A stretch of 64,000 bases of DNA from Chitinophaga sp. CF418 (GTDB lineage: Bacteria > Bacteroidota > Bacteroidia > Chitinophagales > Chitinophagaceae). The first letter of the stretch is position 1. Each line of letters starts with the position of its first letter. Shown piece after piece: positions 7,734-17,900 of the stretch. The notes below the pieces were generated by a model. It saw only the letters and a program-made list of their open reading frames with translations, did not search any database and was not told where the DNA came from. Where the stretch lies: positions 523,300-587,299 of the forward strand of contig NZ_FRCN01000003.1 of NCBI RefSeq assembly GCF_900142925.1, read 5' to 3'. The position numbers and the translations under genes were made by a program.

Positions 7734-10700
7734 TTATAGTAAAATGACCACATACCCGGTCAGTGGTGCAAATCCATTCTTTAGTTTTATGATATAGTAA
7801 TATGTAGCCTGCGGTAACAGGTGGCCTTTATAAGTACCATCCCATGGCATCTTATAACCTTCCGAATAGTACACACGCTGCCCGTAACGGTTGAACACTT
7901 CCACCGTACAATCTGCATACTCAGACAGGTTCGTCAGTTCCCATCTGTCATTTATCTGGTCGCCGTTCGGAGAAAATGCGTTAGGTACTTTTACAGGTTT
8001 GAACACTTTCACCGACAGTTCATCCATAGCAGTACAACTTCCTTCTCCAATTGCAGTCAGTGTGTATACCTGGTCTTCCATTGCCTGCAGGGTTGGTCTC
8101 AACGCTGTAGGATCAGACAGGCCAGTTGGTGGCGACCAGCGGAATTTCAGTACCGTAGAATCATTGGCAGTGGCGTTAAATGTTACCAGGGTGCCCTGTG
8201 GTACAATGAAGGACTGTCCTGCATCTATCACCGGCTGAAGGTACACTACTACATTGCTGGTGAACGGTTCAGATACGCAGCCTGCACCATTGGCTACCAC
8301 CAGCTGTACAGGATAATCACCCGGCAGACTGTAACGCTTCACCGGATTCCTTTCTGTTGATCCGCTACCATCGCCAAAGGTCCATGCCCATGAAACGATA
8401 TCGTCATTATCATCTGCACTTCTGTCTGTGAAGACATTGTCAGCACCCTGACACAATGTATCCGGCGCAACAGTGAAATCGGCCTGCGGCTGTGTAAAGA
8501 ATGTATTCAGCACCTTTTCTTTGGTAGCTGTACAACCATATACTGAAGTAGAGGTCAATGATACTGTGTATGCACCTGCAGTCCGGTAATTGTAAACCGG
8601 AGATACTGTTGTAGATACACCTCCATCACCGAAAGCCCATTGATAGGTCAGACCGGCATTATCAGGAATGGTAGACATGTTCGTGAACCTGGCAGTACCT
8701 TCCGGCATACATATGCTACCGGGCAAGCCAAAGTCTGTAACGGGTATTGCATGCACTGCTATTGTCTTTGAAGCAGTATCACTGACACAGCCATTATTAC
8801 TTATTGTTACCAGTTTTACATTGTATGTATCCCAGGCAGTGTAGGTTTTGTTAAAAGGAATATTATCTGTCCGTGTTTCGTTATTACCATCTCCGAAGAT
8901 CCATTTCCAGGTAGTAATACTACCTGTGGCAACAGTTGACTGATCAGCAAAATTCACAGCCTCTCCCAAACAGATATTCTCGTTGGCAGCGAATGCAGGT
9001 TCTGGTTTCGGATGTACAGTAATAGTAGCAGATATAGAATCGGTACAGCCACTCTGTGTGGTAAACACATACCAGACAGTGTGCGTACCTGCTCCTGCAG
9101 CCAGCGGACTGAATATACCAGTAGAAGACACACCCGGACCTTTATAAGTACCTGCTCCTGTCACTCCATTTGTTACGCTGCCTTTGGCCACTGATATTAC
9201 TCTCTTGTCGTTCACACATACTGCAGGCAGCGCTGTGAATGTTAAGCGGGGCTTCAGGTTGAATGTAGCAGACACCGTAGTATCTTTTGTACATCCCCTG
9301 GCAGTGGTAACAGTATATTTAATATTATAAGTGCCGAAGTTTGTATAGTTATGTTGCGGATTGGCCACAGCAGCAGTATTGGGGTTCTGCGGCGTAGCAT
9401 TGGCATCGCCGAAGTTCCAGGCATAAGTGCTGATAGCCTGTCCATCAGGTACGGTCGTTGTACTGTTGAACTGTACAAGACCATCTACCTCCAGGCAGTT
9501 GTTCGGATAAGTGAAACCCAATACCGGTTTCGCATTGACCTGTACCTGCTTCTTCACCGTATCACTCACACACAGCTCACTCACCTTCACCACATGCGAT
9601 ACTGTATATGTTCCGAATTTGGAATAATGTGCTGTTTGTGCGGTTGCTTTATCAAGCGACGCAGTAGTATCATTGCCAAAGTTCCAGTACCAGTTCTTCA
9701 CTGGAGTAGTGCCGCCATAAGTGGACTGGTCCGTCAGGCTAATGCCTCCACCTTCACAAAGTGCGGCAGGCACCGTAGTAAAATCGGCTACTGGTTTTGC
9801 TACTACTGCTATCGGAATAATGGTATCTGCCAGACATCCTTCTTTAGAGATCACACTCAGCTGAATATTCTGTTGTCCTACCGGGAACCTGCGCTTCACC
9901 AATGCACCACTGTCCTGTATTGCTCCCGGAAAGACCCATTTCCAGCGGTCTATATTATACCCATTGCCGCTGCTGTCGGCCTTAAAGTAAACCGTATCCA
10001 TTGTACAACCTGTGAAATCAATCTTAAAAGAGGCTGTTGGTTTACGTTTAACATCTACGGTGATCTTCACTTCTTCTTTATGATCACATTTTTCAATACT
10101 CGGATGCGTATTGGTAATGGGTATCTGGTAAGTGCCGATCGTACCGAACACATATGTACCCGGTAAAGTATATTTATAATACGGTACGCCATTCACGAGT
10201 TCTTCACCTGTAGGCTGAGGATTAGTGAGGGTTACATCAGCATTGGGCGTGATCATGTTGCCCAGCTTGCTGATGTTCCATTGCATTGCAGTCGGCTTGT
10301 ATGCCAGGAGCACCGACAGTTCTACAGGCGTCTGGGTACAGGTAAATTCGTTCTTATAAGAGGAGGTGTCCTGTTCATTATGAATAACACCTATTACGTT
10401 CAGGTTATTAATGAGGGTACCTGCATTGTAACCATAACTTTCCACAGAGCCTAAACCATAGGTAACAGCAGTGAATGCAGAGTCACTTTGTACGATAGCC
10501 TGCGCCTGATTGGAATTCCATCTCTTTATAACTACAGAATAACCAGGTTTATTGGGATGCGGAATGGTAACGGTCCATGCGTTCTTCGCACCATCAATCG
10601 TCAGTGATTCAGTACCTTTTGTGGGAATGATCATGGTGAGATAGTTCACCCGGATGCTTTCCCTGTTATTCCTGTAAAAACCTATTCTTTTAATAGATTG

Positions 10701-11909
10701 CTCAACTGGGCTGAGGTATACCATTTCGGGGTCACCATCGCCACCTGTGTTAGGACAGGCGCCGGTAGACGCCATATATTGTGCAATGAGGATAGGTTTA
10801 TCTGATTCTATATAATCAGGCGTATTACTTTCAAATTCGTAGAATGAATTGCTCTGGAGGCCGGTTAGCTGTTGACCATTACGCTTTACGATCGTTGTAG
10901 GATCTTTCACAACCACCTTGTAAGGGTTGGTCATAAAACTACCAGCCGTATTATCTGTAGAAGTAGGTGCGGTGAGGTAACGTTTTCCCCATGCCTGGGA
11001 AGGAAAGACCTGCTGAATATTGTTATCCCCACTGGAGCCGAAATTACCGGCACAGGCAATGCTTGTACGGCTACTACCGGAGAACACCGCTATAGGGAAG
11101 CAGGTATCATTTGCGTTAGCGATAGACCTTATCGTAGTACCCGTCATTTCGTTGCCGGCAATGCCGCCTAAGGAAGCACCTATCACCTGATAGATCTCTC
11201 CCTTATTCAATGTAACCTGAAAAGGCACTCCGGGCAGTTTACCGTTACGGGTCGGTACAGACGGCGTGATCTCTACCCTGGTATTATTATCTTTTGCTAC
11301 AACAAACATCCAGGAGAAGCAGTCAAAATCATAGCTCTGCTGGCTGTTCAACGATACATAATAGTAGCCCCATGTTTCTTCCGGCATCAGCATAGTAGCA
11401 CCTGAAGACGCTGATCCGTATATGTGCGCATACGCTACAATGGGTACATCACTCACAATATGGATCCCTTTTTTGGTAAAGAGCCCCTCTCCTCCTGTGC
11501 CACCGAAAGCAGGTGGCACTGAATACAACCTGGCATCGAAGGTCCCTGTTTTGGGTATCTGATCGGTAGCGATAACAGTGTTGGCAGGAATGCTGTATGA
11601 TCTTGTCCAGGTAGTGCCATCTATTGTCACAGTCACATTTGCGGGTTCTTCTGCACTGAGGTACAAGACCATTTCCTGCGAGTTGCCCCTGTTAGGCTCC
11701 ATAAACTGATGATGGCCATATCCCACCCAGAAGCTTTTACCTTTGTTGGATAAGTTCTGACCATAGGTTTGCAAACAAGTCAGCAGGATGAGCAGTGTAG
11801 CTGTCAGGCTGCTGCGGAACAACTTCCTGCTGCCAGTGCCCCCGCCATAAGGCGGAGAGCAATAGCAAGCAAAGAATTGTCTGGTTAAAAGCAATGTCCA
11901 TTTCTCCAT
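7734..11909 (-). CDS. Large PKD-repeat surface protein with IgGFc-binding-like N-terminal domain and CHU_C (T9SS type B) C-terminus
   Basis: This 1391-residue cell-surface protein has a hydrophobic signal core at about residues 34-50 (LTATLLILLTCLQTYGQ), preceded by an unusually long n-region. If the TTG at codon 30 (11822) were used, a normal signal peptide would result. Residues about 52-500 resemble the IgGFc-binding protein N-terminal domain (GKSFWVGYGHHQF, VSDVPIVAYAHIYGS, TLNKGEIYQVIGASLGG). Six to seven PKD-type beta domains follow (WNFGNDTT, WKWIFGDGNNE, YQWAFGDGGVS, WAWTFGDGSGS). The last 85 residues are a CHU_C domain (VPNAFSPNGDQINDRWE, MPWDGTYKGHLLPQATYYY), which directs type IX secretion in the SprB manner. 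It starts 16 bp after the 2977-aa gene and is followed by porP. Adhesion or matrix building is the likely role; the ligand is unknown. Confidence 0.9.
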   Translation of the reverse strand: MEKWTLLLTRQFFACYCSPPYGGGTGSRKLFRSSLTATLLILLTCLQTYGQNLSNKGKSFWVGYGHHQFMEPNRGNSQEMVLYLSAEEPANVTVTIDGTTWTRSYSIPANTVIATDQIPKTGTFDARLYSVPPAFGGTGGEGLFTKKGIHIVSDVPIVAYAHIYGSASSGATMLMPEETWGYYYVSLNSQQSYDFDCFSWMFVVAKDNNTRVEITPSVPTRNGKLPGVPFQVTLNKGEIYQVIGASLGGIAGNEMTGTTIRSIANANDTCFPIAVFSGSSRTSIACAGNFGSSGDNNIQQVFPSQAWGKRYLTAPTSTDNTAGSFMTNPYKVVVKDPTTIVKRNGQQLTGLQSNSFYEFESNTPDYIESDKPILIAQYMASTGACPNTGGDGDPEMVYLSPVEQSIKRIGFYRNNRESIRVNYLTMIIPTKGTESLTIDGAKNAWTVTIPHPNKPGYSVVIKRWNSNQAQAIVQSDSAFTAVTYGLGSVESYGYNAGTLINNLNVIGVIHNEQDTSSYKNEFTCTQTPVELSVLLAYKPTAMQWNISKLGNMITPNADVTLTNPQPTGEELVNGVPYYKYTLPGTYVFGTIGTYQIPITNTHPSIEKCDHKEEVKITVDVKRKPTASFKIDFTGCTMDTVYFKADSSGNGYNIDRWKWVFPGAIQDSGALVKRRFPVGQQNIQLSVISKEGCLADTIIPIAVVAKPVADFTTVPAALCEGGGISLTDQSTYGGTTPVKNWYWNFGNDTTASLDKATAQTAHYSKFGTYTVSHVVKVSELCVSDTVKKQVQVNAKPVLGFTYPNNCLEVDGLVQFNSTTTVPDGQAISTYAWNFGDANATPQNPNTAAVANPQHNYTNFGTYNIKYTVTTARGCTKDTTVSATFNLKPRLTFTALPAVCVNDKRVISVAKGSVTNGVTGAGTYKGPGVSSTGIFSPLAAGAGTHTVWYVFTTQSGCTDSISATITVHPKPEPAFAANENICLGEAVNFADQSTVATGSITTWKWIFGDGNNETRTDNIPFNKTYTAWDTYNVKLVTISNNGCVSDTASKTIAVHAIPVTDFGLPGSICMPEGTARFTNMSTIPDNAGLTYQWAFGDGGVSTTVSPVYNYRTAGAYTVSLTSTSVYGCTATKEKVLNTFFTQPQADFTVAPDTLCQGADNVFTDRSADDNDDIVSWAWTFGDGSGSTERNPVKRYSLPGDYPVQLVVANGAGCVSEPFTSNVVVYLQPVIDAGQSFIVPQGTLVTFNATANDSTVLKFRWSPPTGLSDPTALRPTLQAMEDQVYTLTAIGEGSCTAMDELSVKVFKPVKVPNAFSPNGDQINDRWELTNLSEYADCTVEVFNRYGQRVYYSEGYKMPWDGTYKGHLLPQATYYYIIKLKNGFAPLTGYVVILL
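11842..11855. repeat. Short inverted repeat inside the 5' end of the PKD-protein gene
   Basis: A 5-bp GC-only stem (CCGCC/GGCGG) with an ATAA loop lies between the annotated ATG (11909) and the alternative TTG (11822). In the mRNA it could form a small hairpin. It encodes the odd PPYGGG stretch of the long n-region. It bears on start-site choice, but no function is proven. Confidence 0.35.
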
Positions 11910-11925
11910 AAAACCATTTTTTATA

Positions 11926-14900
11926 TTACCTCAAGAGGTTGAGCGTACCTTTTCTGTCTACCAGGGTACCATCAGCCAATTTCAGTTTGCAGATGTAGAT
12001 GTACACACCGGAAGGCTGCGCCTTGCCTTTGTAGCTACCATCCCATCCAAGGTTCTGATTGTTGGATTCGAATATCTTCTCACCCCACTGGTTGAACACC
12101 ATGAAATGGAGCTCTCTTACCACTGCACCATATACTTTCCATACATCGTTCAATCCATCTCCGTTTGGCGAGAAGCCTGAAGGGATATACACACCGTCAG
12201 GTAATGTTTTACCGGTAACTGACTGGGACACTTTATCCTCACAACCGGTAGCTTTCACCAGCAGTGTTACCGACTGCTGTGGTTTAAGACCTCTTATTAC
12301 ATGTTCCAGACCCTGAGCGCCGGAGGAAGGTGTGATCCAGGTAGCGCCATTGTCGGTAGATACCAGGTAGCCTGCTGCTCCGCTGATCTCATTCCAGGTG
12401 AAGCGGATCATATCCACACCTATTGAATCTACTTTGAGCACAGGGGTAGCCAGTTGTGGTAATACCAGTAATACTGCAGGTGTACGGGCAAGACCGGCAC
12501 AACCGCCTTTTGTTGTTTCTACATAGTATACCGCAGGACTCGTAGCATCTTTTATTTCAAGTGCAGCACCTGCTTTGATCAATGCACCACCTGTAGCGGC
12601 ATTATACCAGTTGTACGAAGCATTCGGATCAGGGTTCTTTACTGAGAATGTAGCATCAGTATGCGCACATATCCTCAGTGTATCGGCATTGAGCGTAGCT
12701 GCTACCGGTTCATTCACTTCGATTGTTTTCACTGTATCGCCCACACAACCATCTTTTGTGATAACCTGCAGTTCTTCGGTGTAGCTACCGGCAGCTGCAT
12801 ATTGTTTGGTCACGCTGCGGGTATTGGCCGTAGTGCCATCGCCAAACTTCCACTCCCATTTGGTGATCGCTGCGTTATTCTCAGTAACTGCTGTTCCGTT
12901 GAATACAGCGATATCGCTGATACATCCGTTGTAATTGATAGAGAAGTCGACCAGTGGCGCAGCTATCACTTTCACACTCAGGTAAGTGGTGATACTGTTA
13001 TCACAGCTGGCGATATCAGGATTAGTCACTTTCACAGGTATCTGGTAAGTACCAGGGGCAGTGAATGTATAATCAGCAGCGATCTCATACTTGTAGTAAG
13101 TCTGACCGTCGATCAACAGTGTATCCACAGGTACCGGATTGTTTGTCACCACATCTGTAGCAGGCTGCAGGTTAGCTACCTGGCTCAGTTGCCATGTCAG
13201 TGTAGCAGGCACCATTGGCAGCAGTGCAGTAAGGCGGAACGGTGTCTTAGCACAGGTATAAGTGCTCTTATTGCCTGTTCCGTTGTGTACGTTGGTGATG
13301 GCTGGCTGCACATTCAGGTTCCTGATCTGCATACCTACGTTATAGGCATAGCTCACGTCATTACCAAAACCATAAGTGATAGCGGTAAAGGCAGAATCAC
13401 TCTTGATAGTGCTCAGGGCATCACCTGCGCTCCAGCGTTTCGTGATCACTACATAGTTTGGTCTGTTCGCATGATTGAAGGAGTAGCTGAAATTGTTATT
13501 ACCATCTATCAGCAGGGAGTTCAGACCTTGTTTATGAATAACGAGGGTGATGAAGTTGTACTGTACACCGGCTTCATTATTACGGTAGAAGGTTGCTTTC
13601 TTAATTGCCTGTTCTACCGGCGTCAGGTACACCATGTCTACATCTCCACCCGCCGGATTGCTGCAGGAACCGTCGAGAGTGAAGTATTGCGCTACAGTCA
13701 CCGGTTTGTCTGCCACGATATAATCGGCTGTCTTGCTTTCAAATTCGTAGTAGCTGTTGTTGATCAGACCAGTCAGCGGTGTATTATTTCTTGTCACCAC
13801 TGTAGCAGGATCTTTCACCAGTACACGATAGATATTTGTCATCAGGCGTACAGGATCGGCCATACCGGAAGCAGGCGCTGTCATGAAGGTTTTACCCCAT
13901 GATTGTACCGGCTGGTTCTGCTGTACCACATTATCGCCGTCAGTACCGAATCCACCTGTACCTCCGCAACCGAAACCGCTGTGACTATTACCAGAGAATA
14001 CAGCTACCGGATAACATTTACCATTTGCGTTCTGTACTGCGCGGACAATGCTACCGGATAGATCATTGCCTTCACTCAGGTCTTTCATTGCACCTAACAC
14101 CTGGTACACCTCACCTCTGTTCAGTGTTACGGTGAACGGCTGACCAGCTGCGTGTCCGCCGACTGTTGCCTGCGATGGGGTGATCTCTACTACAGAGCTG
14201 TCATTATCTGCAATGATATAGAACCAGGAGAAGGAATTAGCGTCAGCTAGCTGGTGGGCTGACATCGGACGGTATTCATATCCGTAGGTGCCTACAGGCA
14301 TCAGCAAGGTAGCACCTGCTGTTTGCCAGCTGTACTGGTGTGCGTATGCTGTGATCGGCGCGTCACTCTCGATACTGATACCGAAAGGATATAAACCTTC
14401 ACCTGTGAGACGGGCATCGCTCAGCCCTGATTTAGGTATCATATCAGTAGTCAGAGCAGTATTGGCAGGTACCAGGTAATCTTTACCCCATGCTGTACCG
14501 TTTACTTTCACTACTACATGTGCGTCTGTTTGTCCGGCTACCAGGTAGAGGGCGAGATTCTGATCATTATTTGTCATAAAAGACCTGTCGTGACCATAAG
14601 CTACCCAGAAACGGGTGCCAATATTAGAAGTATCTGCACCGGCAGGGCCTGAATGTTCGAATATCAGTTCACCTCTCAGGCCGGTGAATTTGTCGAGATA
14701 TTGTAAGGCCGTATCAGCAATGATATTCCTCGCCACATCTACTGTACTGCTGTCATTGATGATCCAGGTATTGGCAGCATCTGTTCTGCCCAGGCGGATG
14801 TTCTTTTCCCTATCGAGATAACCCAGCCAGGAATCCACATAGAACTGTTCCAGGTTGAATTTATATGCACCGCCACCAGTTACATCCACATCTGTATAGA

Positions 14901-17900
14901 AGTACATGAACTGTGTACCCTGAGCCAGGTTTGGCGGCACTACACCGGAGTAGCGTTTCAGGGTGATGCCTGTTGGCACGGCGGTGTTAGGATCCCAGGT
15001 GATCTTCGCTACAGTATCGGAACCATAGAGGAACTGCTGGGTAATACCAGGGGCCGGTGTAGCAGGAATAGCCTGCAGTACAGTCGGTTGTGCCGTTGGC
15101 AGGAATTCATAAGCTCCCATGTCAGGCACACCAGCTGTCAAGGTAACAGGTCTGTTCTGTTTGTTGATATCATGATCATTACCTGGTATCTGTACACCGC
15201 GGCCATGGATAGCCCATACATCCGGGTTGGTCAGTTCAGGTTCCAGTGTGGTTGTACTTGCAAAGGCAGGTTTATATACAATGGAACTGATATCCAGGTC
15301 AGAAGCGGCGATCCAGTCTGTCAGATTATCATAATCATCACTTGTACCACTTCTTGATATCAGTACTGTACCTGTTGTATAATAAGTATTATAATCGCTG
15401 TTGATAAATTCACTGAACACAAATTCTGCTGCCACACCACCACCTTCATTGGTGAAGATATTGTTACGCAGCTTCACATTGCCTTCAGTAGCGTTCGTAT
15501 GAGAGAAGTATCCCGCTACATTGGCGCCCACCGCTGTGGAAGCGTTGTATACGGAGTTGTTATAGTAGTTGATATTATTACCCTGGTTACTGTACAGGCC
15601 ATAGGCTACCGCACCTGTCGTCTTCACACTGATCACGTTGTTCACAGTTGTGTTGTAGTTAGACGAGTTGTTTGTCAGTCCCCAGATCATTCCGGTATTG
15701 CCTGTCACGGCTACTATTTTATTCGCTTCCACCAATCCGGTAGCAGCAGCAGAAGCCTGGCATTCGTGTAAGGCCATGCCCCATACGTTACCGCTGGTGT
15801 TGCTGATAGTAACAGTGTTGTTGTTTACCCTGTAAGCAGTATCGCCATGATTCAGTACGATGCCATAAGCAGCAGCAGCCAGCGGATCTTTGATATCAAT
15901 TTCGTTCTTTGTCACGACCGGACGGGTCACGTTATTGATATTGATACCGCTTGCATAGATACCGCTTACCTTGTTGCTGTCTATTACCAGACCACGCACC
16001 TGCTCTACGTCGGAAGGACCGGAGAAGTGAATACCGCTGGCGCCATTCTTAATGGTATTGCCAATGATAGCGATATTACCACCTCTGAAGTCTTCTGCAA
16101 ACACACCTACTGCATCGGTATTATCCACTGTTACAGCAGGAACATTGATCGTGTTGTTCAGCAGGCTGTCTTTGATAGCTGTACCGTCAAATACCACTGC
16201 ACGTCCGTTTGTAGCGTTGCTGGCAGCGATAGTGATATTCTTGTAGGTAATATAGCTGGCGCTGTCAAGCTTCAGCACATAGTTATTCGCAGCAGTACCT
16301 GCAAAGGTCAGTGTAACCGAAGCAGGATTACCATTCTGACTACGGAAGGTCACACGGCTGGTATCTGATGCACCAGGTATCCTGTGCATGTATACCTGTT
16401 CTGTATAAGTACCCGGCACTACGTCAAAGATCACTTCACCGGCAATACCACATTCCATAGCAGTTACCGCTGATTTGAAGGAAGCAAAGTTCCTGCTGCC
16501 TGTACCGGTCGGGTTAATGGTATAGATACCCTTGATGAGCGGCTGGTTCATGTTTACTGAAGTCAGCACGGACCATGCTGTATCTGTATTGCTACATACC
16601 AGCTGGCAACGGAAGTAGTTGTTAGCGCCCAGCTCTGTTTTAAATGCAGGGATATAAGCTGTATCACTGATATTTACCCATGGGCCGGTAGCGGAGTAAG
16701 AAGCCTGCCACTGATAGGTCAGTTTACCAGCTGTAGTATTATCTATCAGGTTAAGCGATATCATTGTACCCATACAGATACCTGAGCTGGGATTTACCAC
16801 TGCTTTACCTGCGTTGATAGGCGTCTGGCAAAGCGGCATGCTTATTTCATAAGCGCCCACGTCTGGTGTAGTTGCACTTCTTGGCGTACCAAGGATGTCA
16901 ATAGCAATACCTTCCGGAGTACCCGTATTATCCATCTTATAGAATAAAGGAGACAGGTTACCACCGGCCAGGTCCGTATAGATAGGATCATAGTCTGTAG
17001 CAGAAGTATCCTGCCCTGTAGCTGTTTTCCAGTCGGCCAGCGTCTTGCGCTCTCCGTTGAAGTAACCGGTATAGTTTTCTGTACCACCGGCTTTTACAAA
17101 GTAGTTATTGTTCTGATGGGAAACAGTTCCGCCAGACACGTAGATAGCATATTTTAGTCCTGTTCCTGTACTGGTGACAGTAATATTGTTGTTTGTAAAT
17201 TTCACATTATCGCTGAAGCTCAGGTACGCTCCCGTCGCGGCCTGCCAGGTCGAAGAACCTCCGTCACGGTCAATTGATACTGTATTATGCGTAACTACTA
17301 TATTATCGGAGAAATACAGATAGATGCCGTTACGGGTAGTAGTACTGTTCAGGTTATACACAATGTTATTAACCACAGTATCTGGTTTATTATCGCTAAC
17401 AGTCAGATTATTGAGTGCAATACCATAGTAAGAATAATCGTCTGCCTGCGGTGTACCATCTGACACGTTGTTACGGGCAATTTTAAGTGCATCAGCGCGT
17501 CCGCCGATAGAGATACCATATACACTCCAATCGCCGTTCTGACGGGTTGGACGGTCCATTGTATTCTCACCTATCAGGGTATTGCTACTGTACCTCAATT
17601 TGATACCGGTGCTGTAATAATCCAATACCTTATTTCCGGTCACAACGTTGTTCTTTGTCACACCATTATTGATACCTGTCAGGGTGATACCGTAGTACCC
17701 GCCGGTAACTCTATTCTTACTGAACACGTTGGCATCGCACCAGTTGTTGCCGGTTGAATTATCTGCATCCTGATCAGAAGAACTGACAACGATACCATTA
17801 TATTCAGTACCCGTTGCATCAGCTTTTGTAATGATCTCACACCTTGTAATGGTATTGCTGTCGGCATGATTGAACAGCTGCACACCATAACCATAAGCGC

